A stretch of DNA of 64,000 nucleotides. It comes from Plantago major (lineage: Eukaryota > Streptophyta > Magnoliopsida > Lamiales > Plantaginaceae). This document shows, one piece after another, positions 43,543-53,627 of the stretch; position 1 is the first letter of the stretch; each line of letters starts with the position of its first letter. Under the pieces are notes generated by a model. The model saw only the letters and a program-made list of their open reading frames with translations. It was not told the origin of the DNA and made no database searches. The DNA is taken from assembly GCA_026545765.1 (NCBI GenBank), contig CM048841.1, positions 27,129,397 through 27,193,396 on the forward strand. Reading direction: 5' to 3'. The position numbers and the translations under genes are program-made.

Positions 43543-44939
43543 TGATGAGTCGGTTTTAGACCTTCTCATTTGATCTTTTTTACCGTCTTTTTGTCATCCT
43601 TGAGTATGGTTTTATTTAGTTTTCCTTGAATATTTTTACTTGTTTTATTCTTTGTGTGTTTTGTAGATATTTGGCTAAACCGCACTAATGGAAGGCAAAA
43701 TGGTGTACTTTTTATGCATCTACAAGTTATGGAGTTCTAATGCCTCGTACGGATGCTAGAAGTGGAACGGGAAGGTCAAAATATCAAGAATTGGAGTCAA
43801 AAAGGCGTCGAAGGGCAAAATGGTCAATCCAGAAGAAGCTGGCGATGCTACCATCAATCAAGACGCCAAAGAACTTTCTCGCTTTACGTAAAAGAAACTG
43901 GCGACCTTTTTGTCGTTCTTTGCGCTATTTGTTACCTAATTCGCCAAAACCTAGTTTTTCTCCTTTCTATTACTTAAAACAAGACATAATCACTTTTCAT
44001 ATTCATTCTATTAGGAAGAACAATACCTTGCTCTAGAGCTAGACTTAGTTTTTAAGGCAATTACCCAATTTCGAGGTAATTGAACCGTTTTCCCTTGTAA
44101 TTCGAAGATTGACGTTGATTGGGAGATTATCTACACAACTTTTGCATCAATTCATTCTCGTTCTTCAATTTCTACCTAGGGTTTGTGATAACGAAGGGTA
44201 AAATTGTATCAGTTCTCTCGAATCATTGTTTTGTGCTTGAGATTATGTTTATTGCTAGTATGATTGTGCTTTCGCTTATCATGAGAAGCTAAACACCCCT
44301 ATTATGGGGTGGTGACTAATTCAATGCATGCTAGCTAGGGTTTATGTAATTCGAAGTACATTGGGATTCGATTACTTGCGCTTTTTAGATTAATCGCATA
44401 TCTTGCTATTACATTTGATGCGCAATCCGTCAATATCACTGTTAGATTAAGCATTTAATCAACACACCCAAATGTTTTCTGTCTTGCTTCAATCTAACAG
44501 TTAGTTGCAAACAGTAATAGTAGGATTAGCTAGATTGATTGTAGCCTAGTGGAATTGACGCCTCCGCTAGTGCTATTCGTTTTTTAACTCAAGTCTGTGA
44601 CAACTTGCGTAATCAATCCCGTGAATCACATATATCCTGCTAGCTAGCTTGTTGACGTTACCACTCCATAATTTTCCCCATTCATATTTCAATCTCGTCA
44701 CTATCAAATCGGTTTCTAGCATTGCAAGTAGTTAATCACTTTAGTATATTATCTCGCCGCCGAGGCAAACCAACTTTTACTGCTTTTCATATTGTTACCT
44801 TTATTCGTAAACAAAACTCAGCCTAGTTAAGTCCTTCGAGACCGACCTCGGGGTTAACTCCACTACACTACAGGTTTTCATAGTGTTGAGGATTAACTCT
44901 TGGCTTAAAACAAATTCAGGACTTTCGTTTGACACATCA
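43543..44939 (+). repeat. 5' LTR of element F
   Basis: 1397 bp. Collinear with 49958-51363, with several substitutions and short indels, including a ~35-bp stretch near 43712-43752 absent from the 3' copy and a stretch near 50276-50335 absent here. Confidence 0.9.
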
Positions 44940-44943
44940 AGTT

Positions 44944-44963
44944 TTTGGCGCCGCTGCCGGGGA
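44944..44963 (+). other. Primer binding site of element F
   Basis: TTTTTGGCGCCGCTGCCGGG follows the LTR. TGGCGCCG...GCCGGGG is the tRNA-Asp-type primer site used by Athila elements. Confidence 0.8.
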
Positions 44964-45157
44964 CTTAACTCCTTTGTTAAGTTTACGAATTCTTGTGACA
45001 GTATTTTTACTTTCTGTATTTTTAATTCACTGTTTTCCTGTTCTCTGCGCCTAACGCATTCTCTGTACCGTTTATTGATGATATTGATAGGTATTGCAGC
45101 AGGCAGGGAAGGATCAGAGAGATAGTAAGTGCACCGGTAATTCAGTAGCATATCGAA

Positions 45158-47316
45158 ATGGCTAATGAACCACCGCCTTCCATGGCTGTTATCTTCGCAC
45201 CACCTCTGGGCAACCACCGCCCTAGCATTATCGTCCCGGACAATGTGAGGAGTTTTGATATTAAGGGCCATCTCATGGCCCTACTTCCGAAGTTCTATGG
45301 GTAGAAGAATGAGGACGTCATGGGATATTTGTTAGAGCTGGAGCTGTTCATTGGGAACCTAGCTAAGGGCGAAGGTGTAACTGATAAGGATCTAAGGATG
45401 AAGGTTTTTCCTTGTGCTTGAATGATAAGGCACGGACGTGGATGAATGGTTTGGATAAGGGATGCCTAACCACATGGCCACAGGTATACAGTGCATTCAT
45501 GCAAAAGTATTACCCCTAGTCTAAAACTTCTGCGATTAGGCAACAGATCAGCACTTTTACCCAGATGTATGATGAGTCTCTATATGAGGCGTGGGATAGG
45601 TTCAAGGGTCTTCTCTCTCAGTGTCCTCATCACAGGTTTTCACAGGCTGATTTAAATTAGTATATCTATGACGGATTAAACGAGAACCAGCAAGCTTTGA
45701 TAGATGTATTTTATGGGGGTAGCATGATGGAGCTATCCGCCGATGCTCTTAAGGACAAGTTCGCTCAGCTGGCACATAATAACTAGCACAGGAACCCCAG
45801 GAGAAATGCCAGGGGGCAAAGAGGTGAAGCCAACGCCACTTTTGACGAAGGACAGGGATCGAGTGCAGAGATTGCAGCGCTTACCAATGAAATCTAGCAA
45901 CTTAAGGCACATGCCCTTAACAGTAGCCCCGGCTTATCTACTGAGGTATGTCGAGTCTGCAAGAACCCTGGACACGGAGTTAATATGTGCAGGTCTGATC
46001 TAGCCATAGAAAGGAAGCAGCCCGAAGTAGAAGCACCACAGGAGGAGGTATAATGGGTCCAGCAGGGACTGGATGGGAAACCGGTTTACTGGCAGAAGAG
46101 GAACAACTTCAATGCGCAACGAAGAGGGTACCAGAAAACTCCCACCAATCAGTTTAACCGACAGGGTGATAGATCCCTGTTGATCTATGCCAATGATAAC
46201 TGCGAGAACCCAACCCCAAGAGTCCACGAGGTCCAACCAGCTGGTAGCTCTAGATTAGTTGATGATTTTAGGAGCTTCATGAACGAGTCACGAGAGTTCA
46301 TGCGCGAAACCAAGGTATACCGCCAGTCCACAGACTTCCGTATTGGGAAGCTGGAGAAGGACAACGAAAAAATCCACGGCGTTCTTCAGCAGCTACTTGA
46401 GAAGAACCAGGAGAGGGAGAAAGGAAAATTCCCTGGTGCCCCGGATAGGGCAATGGAGATCAAGGTTATAACACAGACTCCGGTTAAGGTGACTGCTTTG
46501 GGAGATGAGACCCGTGTCGAAGTTTCAAAACAGATTTGTGCAACTTACGGGTGTGCATCGTCGATTCCGATTGCTAGTGAAGCAACAGTAGAAGAGGTGA
46601 TAACTCCCGGTAACTCTGTTGAGGAGTTGATCCCGGAACAAGGGGAAGACCCAGCCGTTTCCGCTGATGAATTAGGTTTTGCAAAAGGGGAAGATTCTGC
46701 AAGTATAGTAAGCATTCCGGAAATTGGAGGAGTTGAAATTCCTGCCAAGAAAGAAGAGTTAGCAGAAAATGTGAAAGAGCACCCTCTCAGTAAGAAGAGC
46801 TTTAACATCGTAGTTGGGATTGGAATTTCAAAAGTCATTGCGACTTTAGATACAGGAGCTACATGTAATACAATCCCATACAGTCTGTTTAAGATATGCG
46901 GCTTTACAGGCTTGGAAGAAATGAAAGCTCGACTCTTAATGGCAGATGGATCACATAGAAGGCCAGTTGGATTAGCAAAAGGTGTCGCAATTAAACTGAA
47001 TGGTGAAACTATTATCACCAATTTTATTGTTCTGAAGGATGTCCGGGAAGATCAGAAGACAGGACCAGATATAATCCTCCTTGGCTGGCCATTTTTATTC
47101 GCCGCTAGAATAGATATTAGCGTATTTAGACGCACAACGACATACGAGGTGAACGGTAAGGTTGGCATGGTGAAGGCATTGGATTATTTGCATAAGGACT
47201 TTATCTGCAAGGATTATTCTGCGGGGTATGTTGGACCACTTTATATCCATTCGCAGGTGCAAGGGCAGAGGAATTTGAGCAAGGGGAAGTCTAGTACCCA
47301 ATATTGTGCCCACTGA
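45158..47316 (+). pseudogene. Gag-protease of element F
   Basis: ATG 45158 (MANEPPPSMAV). Capsid core includes LLELELFIGNLAKGEGVTDK, WPQVYSAFMQKYYP and MYDESLYEAWDRFKGLLSQC, with a zinc knuckle CRVCKNPGHGVNMC at about 45949-45990. A Pro/Glu spacer follows, then protease LDTGATCNTIPYSLF (46849-46893) and ILLGWPFLFAARIDI (47075-47119). Ends at TGA 47316. Lesions: in-frame TAG 45302, one-base deletion near 45417, then TAG 45517, 45658, 45784, 45895 and TAA 46051. From 46054 to the end the frame is fully open, so the protease is intact. Confidence 0.85.
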
Positions 47317-47354
47317 AGTGCGAAAGTCAAGCTAGAAACGTAAAATAAGCACTT

Positions 47355-47372
47355 CCCGGGAGGCAACCCGGG
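47355..47372 (+). other. CCCGGG hairpin after Gag-protease of element F
   Basis: CCCGGGAGGCAACCCGGG then GTTTTACTTGC. A GGGAGGCAACCCGG hairpin with a T-rich tail is a recurrent Athila 3' feature; its role is not known. Confidence 0.7.
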
Positions 47373-47771
47373 TTTTACTTGCTTTTTTAGATAGCTTGCA
47401 TTTCATTCACGTCTTCTTCCATTAAACTAGTTGCATTCACGTTTACTTCCTTCTATCTAAAAAATGAAAAAAAAAAAAAAAAAAAAAAATTGGACGAAGT
47501 AAACTGGCGTCTACAAACTGGCGACGCCAGTTGGTTTCTTCCGTCTCCCTACTCCATTTCCCATTCGACTTCCCTTTTCCTTTTTGCAGATTCCCACCCC
47601 AATCCCACCGTTCTCCTTCATTCTTCCACCAAGCCTTGAGATTCTTGCGACCTTCACCATTGTCAACTAACATTCATACTCCCCGCTGCATCTCCTCTGT
47701 GGTTGTCTATTTCAGTTACTCATGCTTTCTCAGGAAGCAACAGGAGAACCATCAAGGGATAACAGACGGGA
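47373..47771 (+). other. Spacer with A-run before the env-position ORF
   Basis: Non-coding. A run of 23 A at 47467-47489 and a GGCGACGCCAG inverted motif at 47522-47532 also seen in the LTR. Confidence 0.5.
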
Positions 47772-48567
47772 ATGGGTGGACCCCCCACCCCAGCAGAATT
47801 TGGCCCTCACCTTGTTACTCTGAGAAGCTTGACATACAAGCAGAAGAATGCTCATCGGGGTTTCCTCCTGGACAAAGGCGTGGATTTGAGGTTTGAGGGT
47901 GATGACGCAGAGGAATACTTGGAGTACATATCCCCATTGAAGAACATGCTCAAAACTAGAGGACGGCTCAAATTAGCAGACAACCCCGGATTCTTAGATC
48001 GGGAGCTTGTCTTAGAGTTCTACGCTAACTATGAAGATAGGAAGATCGAGGAAAGGTCTCTTACTCCTTGGGTGCCCATTCGCGGGGGCTACGTCGAGTT
48101 CTCGCCACGTGCTATCAACAGATTCCTCGCAGTTCCTAACACCGACGAGCAGCAGAGAGTCACACCCAGAATTGCAGACAAGCACCTCCACATCTTCTAC
48201 AATTGGCTCTCCCATTCCTTCTGCCCGGGGGGGACATGTTACCTTCTTCAGAACAGTCTATGGCCCAACTCTAAGTGCCATCATGGCGGGACGACATATC
48301 GATCTCGGGAATATAATCGTCGCACAATTCGAGCACTCGCATGCTCGCCTCTGGGGACAGCTAGTCTACCCTTTTCTCATCACCTCCCTCTGCCAACAAG
48401 CTGGAATTGCAGTACTTGCAACAGACCACCCACACGCACTATTAACTGGGAAGTCATTGTTCCAAATGCGTGTTGTGGATGCGATCAGATCACGCGAAGC
48501 AAAGCGAAAGAGAAACGCCCGGGCAATGGAGATGGATGACGACGCCCAGTCGACTACTCCACACTAG
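47772..48567 (+). pseudogene. Env-position ORF of element F (PF20167-like)
   Basis: Starts MGGPPTPAEF at 47772. Contains LVLEFYANYEDRKI, then WVPIRGGYVEFSPRAINRFLAV and HIFYNWLSHSF. A fall into the next frame at the G-run near 48226-48232 gives GHVTFFRTVYGPTLSAIMAG, HARLWGQLVYPFLITSLCQQAG and a basic tail (RSREAKRKRNARAMEMDDDA) ending at 48567. The FYAN...V.VRG..V.FS...IN pattern is that of the putative plant transposon protein family found at the env position of Athila elements (recognised by eye). A one-base slip in the G-run separates the halves. Confidence 0.65.
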
Positions 48568-49957
48568 CTTTTCGGGAAGCACTTCTCTGCATCTTGGAAA
48601 CCTTTAATCAGGGCAGCCTCTGTCTTCTCAACTCTCTACTTTTTCTCTTTTCCCTTGTTTGCTCGAGGGCGAGCACGAGTTCAGGTTTGGGTGGGGTGTT
48701 TCGAGTTTTGATATGGTTTAGGCTTCTTGCTTGCTTGTTTTCAGATGTGTTTCTTTATGTATTTCTTATTCTGTCTGTTGAGTCTAAGTCTGTCTCCCAA
48801 GTTGAGCATCTATTGCATGTACCAAACTTGTTTAATGCTTTTGCTTTGATTGATCCTTGACTATTAGCAGACTGCATGTTTAAGTTTGCTAAGTACGTTT
48901 CTATTGTAAATAGAAAGTTTGTTCTAATTCTGTAGTCCAAAAAGCCAGTGAGTAGACCTTAGCTGATGAAAAAATATTATACCGGCGCCTGTGTGATTTA
49001 ATTCGGGAAGTGAAAACTCCCTTGTTTGCGCCTCATCATTCTCATGTGTACTTTGTGTAAGTTAAGTATGACGAACGACATGTTTTACATTCTTATTTGC
49101 TTGTGCCTAACCTGTTCCAAGTCCAGGTTTGGGGAGGAAGTTTATGTGCCCTACTTGTATTGATAAAGACAGTGTTCAGGCTATTCGTTTTCTCAAAAAT
49201 TAAAAAAAATATAAAAAATAAGTCTCGGAGTGGATCTATGGTACTAGTTACCACCGTTAGTCGTGTTGGGCACGTTTCAGATACTACCTATATACCGGCG
49301 TGGCCCTTAAAAGCTATATGTCCGTGAGGGTTGATGGCGTGTACACCAAACGAGCACGCACAAAAGCGCGGACTTTCAGTAAAACAGACACTACCAAAAA
49401 ATTGAGACAGGAAAAAAAATATATACAAGCATATGGGTCATATATAAGACTGCAAAAAAGCGTATGCAAAAACATGAAAAAATATATATTGAAAAAAGAG
49501 AGAACGGTTGCCTTTTAGGAGTCTACTGCTGATTGTTATAGAGCTATCAAAAAAGTCCCTTCCGACTTAACTGATTGAGTACATTGCATGTGGTATTTGA
49601 GGCATCTTTGTGATGTGAGTCACCTTCCTTACCTCTTTATATTCTTGAGAGATTGCCCCTACTGGACACTTCCAGGAGTGTGAGACAATAGATGCATAGG
49701 ATCCACTTGTGAGGGACTGTCGTTTTAGACTTAAGTTCTATTTACTTTGGAAACAAACTTTTTGAACTTAAGCATGTTATCCTGTGAATGTCAGTGTGAT
49801 GTCTAAGCTTCTGCATTTCTTGGGCTTGTTACTTGCAATCGTAGCCTCGGTAGCTTGGGAGCTAGACTTTATTTTGTGTCTATGTGTTTTTTGTTTTTTC
49901 TAGTTTTTTTAGAGAGTCTGTTGCTTCAGGACAAGCAAGGGTTCGGTTTGGGGAGTT
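48568..49957 (+). other. 3' non-coding region of element F with polypurine tract
   Basis: No convincing ORF. An A-rich segment at 49197-49500. Ends with GGTTCGGTTTGGGGAGTT (49940-49957) directly before the LTR, the usual Athila polypurine-type end. Confidence 0.65.
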
Positions 49958-51363
49958 TGATGAGTCGGTTTTAGACCGTCTTATTTGGTCTTTTTTACCG
50001 TCTTTTTGTCATCCTTGAGTATGGTTTTATTTAGTTTTCCATGAATAGTTTTACATGTTTTATTCATTGTGTGTTTTGTAGATATTTGGCAAAACCGCGC
50101 TAATGGAAGGCAAAATGGTGTACTTTTTTCGGATGCTAGAAGTGGAGCGGAAAGGCCAAAATATCGAGAATTGGAGTCAAAAAGGCATCGAAGGGCAAAG
50201 CGATCAATCCAGAAGAAGCTGGCGACGCCAGTTATCAACGGGCGACGCCAAAGAATTTCTATTTTACGTAAAGAAACGGCAACGCTAGTTTGAAATCGGC
50301 GACATCGCTTTTAGAAAATCGGCGACACTTTTCCTTTTTGCCGTTCTTTGCGCGATTTGTTTCCTAATTCGCCAAAACCTAGTTTTTCTCCTTTCTATTA
50401 CTTAGAACAAGACATAATCACTTTTCATATTCATTTGGGAAGAACAATACCTTGCTCTAGAGATAGACCTAGTTTTTAAGGCAATTACCCAATTTCGAGG
50501 TAATTGAACCGTTTTCCCTTGTAATTCGAAGATTGACATTGATTGGGAGATTATCTACACAGCTTTTGCATCGATTCATTTTTGTTCTTCAATTTCTACC
50601 TAGGGTTTGGGACAACGTAGGGTAAAATTGTATCAATTCTCTCGAATCATTGTTTTGTGCTTGAGATTATGTTTATTGCTAGCATGATTGTGCTTTCTCT
50701 TCTCATGAGTAGCTAAACACCCCTATTATGGGGTGGTGACTAATTCAATGCATGCTAGCTAGGGTTTATGTGATTCGAACTGCATCGGGATTCGAATACT
50801 TGCGCTTTTGAGATTAATTGCATATCTTGCTATTACGTTTGATGTGCAATCCATCAATATAACTGTTAGATTACGCATTTAATCAACACACACAAATGTT
50901 TTCCGTCTTGCTTCAATCTAACAGTTAGTTGCAAACAGTAATAGTAGGATTAGCTAGATTGATTGTAGCCTAGTGGAATTGACGCCTCCGCTAGTGCTAT
51001 TCGTTTTTTAACTCAAGTCTGTGACAACTTGCGTAATCAATCCCGTGAATCACATATATCCTGTTAGCTAGCTTATTGACGTTACCACTCCATAATTTTC
51101 CCCATTCATATTTCAATCTCGTCACTATCAAATCGGTTTTTAGCATTGCAAGTAGTTAATCACTTTAGTATATTATCTCGCCGCCGAGGCAAACCAACTT
51201 TTACTGCTTTTCAAATCGTTACCTTTATTCGTAAATAAAACTCAGCCTAGTTAAGTCCTTCGAGACCGACCTCGGGGTTAACTCCACTACACTACAGGTT
51301 TTCATAGTGTTGAGGATCAACTCTTGGCTTAAAACAAATTCAGAACTTTGATTTGACACATCA
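49958..51363 (+). repeat. 3' LTR of element F
   Basis: 1406 bp, TGATGAGTCGG...GACACATCA, collinear with 43543-44939. Confidence 0.9.
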
Positions 51364-52704
51364 ATACCCGAACAGTAGTCCTGATGAAAACCAACGAATC
51401 AGCCATCACCACCGTGAGAGAAATGTCTAACATAGGTGTCACAAACAGGTCCAACAATTGGATGAACGATATCATACGATATCTGCAAGATGGGGTCCTA
51501 CCCCCAGGACCAACCGAATCAAGAAGGGTATAGCGAAGAGCACAATGCTACTTCCTTTATGGAACCGACCTCTATCGAAAATCCTACGATGGAACTCACT
51601 TACGATGCCTGGATCCGTCCGAAGCTAGCATGGTAATGAAAGAAATCCATTTGGGGAGTTATGGGAATTATAGAATAATATATATATAACTTTCTCCGTA
51701 TCATTCAGGAGGGAGAGCCCTGGCTCAAAAAATCCAGAGAAATGGCTACTATTGGCCAGAAATGCAGAAGGAAGCCAGCAAATTTTCCAGGTCCTGTCAG
51801 GTTTGCCAAAAATTTGCACGGATCCCGCATAAACCGACTATTCCTATGATCCCGTCCACCATTCCGCCTGCTTGATCAATGGGGCATCGACATCGTAGGA
51901 CCCTTTCCTTTGGGACCAGATGGGAAGAAGTTCCTGATTGTAGCGGTGGAATATTTTCCAAATGGGTAGAAGCCGAGGCCACCGCCTCGATCTCAGAAAA
52001 GAAGGTCATGTTATGGCGACTATCATGCCGATTAGGATTACCAAGGATCTTGATAGCCGACAATGGACGTCAATTTTCGGGCTACAAACTCAAAGATTTG
52101 TGCGAAGAAATGAAGATTGAGCAACGATTCACTTCTATCGGATACCCACAAGTCAATGGTCAAACTAAAGTAACCAATCGAATCATAGTCGATAACCTCC
52201 AGAAAAGACTCGGAGATGCGAAGGAAGATTAGGTAGATCAGTTAGAAGGAGTGCTCATGCACTGCATACGTACCAGTGACAAGAACACAAGAAACTCCTT
52301 TTTGTATGGTCTATGGTTCTGAAGTCGTCATTCTAGCATAAATAGGGGTTAATACTTTTCGCATTCAAGGATATAAGCCCTCTGATAATCACACCAAAAG
52401 GGTCTACGACTTAAACATGTTAGAGACCAAGAGAAGCACGGCATTGGCAAAAACCTTGGGATATCAAGCTACAATGGCTAGAGCATACAACAAACATGTA
52501 AAAGGAAGAGACATCCAAGTAGGAGACCTCGTGTTACCAAAAGACGAAATCCTAAAACCTATCGGGAAACTCGAGCCAAACTCGGAATGACCTTACAAAG
52601 TCACGAGTTCTAGCATCAACGGAAGTTACGGCTTAGAAGACATGAACGGGAAGCCACTTAAGCGCACCTGGAATGCTAGGAACCTCCAGAAATATTATCC
52701 TTGA
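51364..52704 (+). pseudogene. Integrase remnant of element E
   Basis: The RNase H-to-integrase spacer and finger region (DLYRKSYDGTHLRCLDPSEA; CQVCQKFARIPHKP) are followed by the core: DQWGIDIVGPF (about 51877), IADNGRQFSG (about 52054), and NGQTKVTNRI at about 52159-52188, where the catalytic Glu reads Lys. A tail with RTWNARNLQKYY ends near 52704. An AT-dinucleotide insertion near 51668-51690 splits the finger. Several frameshifts and stops (for example TAG 52231). Confidence 0.8.
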
Positions 52705-52863
52705 AAAGGAATTGTAAAAAATTTAAAAGATATGAATATCTTTTGTAAAACGTTCAGATTATATGAAATTTGTGGTTGCAGGTTTATTACGGATTGTGTC
52801 AAATAAAAGTGCCTTGGACCCAAAGTGTCTGAGTCCACTTCCATTGAAGAAATTATTAAAGCA
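52705..52863 (+). other. Spacer after integrase of element E
   Basis: Non-coding leader to the tandem array; contains first partial GTGTC...CCAAGTGTC motifs. Confidence 0.5.
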
Positions 52864-53300
52864 GTGTCTCGGACCCACAGAGTCCGACCCACCAGCTAAA
52901 GATCCAAGTGTCTTGGACTTACAAAGTCCGGCACTCCGTCACTTCAAGTGTTTTTGAAGAAGCTGATAAAGCAGTGTCTCGGACCCACAGAGTCCGACCC
53001 ACCAGCTAAAGATTCAAGTGTCTTGGACTTACAAAGCCCGACACTCCGTCACTTCAAGTGTTTTTGAAGAAGCTGATAAAGCAGTGTCTCAGACCCACAT
53101 AGTCCGACCCACCAGCTAAATATCCAAGTGTCTTGGACTTACAAAGTCTGGCACTCCGTCACTTGTGTTTTTGAAGAAGTTGATAAAGTAGTGTCTCAGA
53201 CCCACAGAGTCCGACCCACCAGTTAAAGATCAAAGTGACTTGGCCGTATCTTGAATCTATAAAGTCCGACTAGCCGATTCATTTGGAATGAGTTATTAAT
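52864..53300 (+). repeat. ~110-bp tandem repeats of element E
   Basis: GTGTCTCGGACCCACAGAGT recurs at 52864, 52974 and 53084, with a diverged unit at about 53191, so period 110 then ~107. Each unit holds two palindromic TCGGAC...GTCCGA pairs. Tandem arrays between pol and the 3' end are known in Tat/Ogre elements. Confidence 0.9.
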
Positions 53301-53627
53301 AATGGTGCTATGGCCCCAAAGAGTCCGACCAGTTAATCAATTCAAAAGACAGTAAAGAAAAGATTGCAAAATGAAGATTAGAACCATCGGATATATTAAT
53401 AAAAAGATGGTCAGCCAAGGATCTACAAAAATACTTTACTGTCCGCTAAAAGGATGATCCAAGGCTGACCGACAAAGTTAAAACCCTCATAAAGCCAAGG
53501 GGCAGTTAGTCCTACAAAATAAAGAAGTGCCGACAAAAATACACTTGCACTTTCTTCTACAAAAGAATTCTCGGGGACACGGACTAAGCTAGGCCGCCTG
53601 AGGGCCAGATCCGCCTTCACCCTCTAT

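Larger units (their letters stand above)
43543..51363 (+). mobile_element. Athila-like gypsy element F (7.8 kb, no RT/IN)
   Basis: LTRs of ~1.4 kb (43543-44939, 49958-51363; TGATGAG...ACACATCA), tRNA-Asp primer site, Gag plus protease, then directly an Athila-type 3' hairpin region and an env-position ORF. RT, RNase H and integrase are missing, so it depends on other copies. Flanking pentamers (ATGCT left, ATACC right) do not match. Confidence 0.85.
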
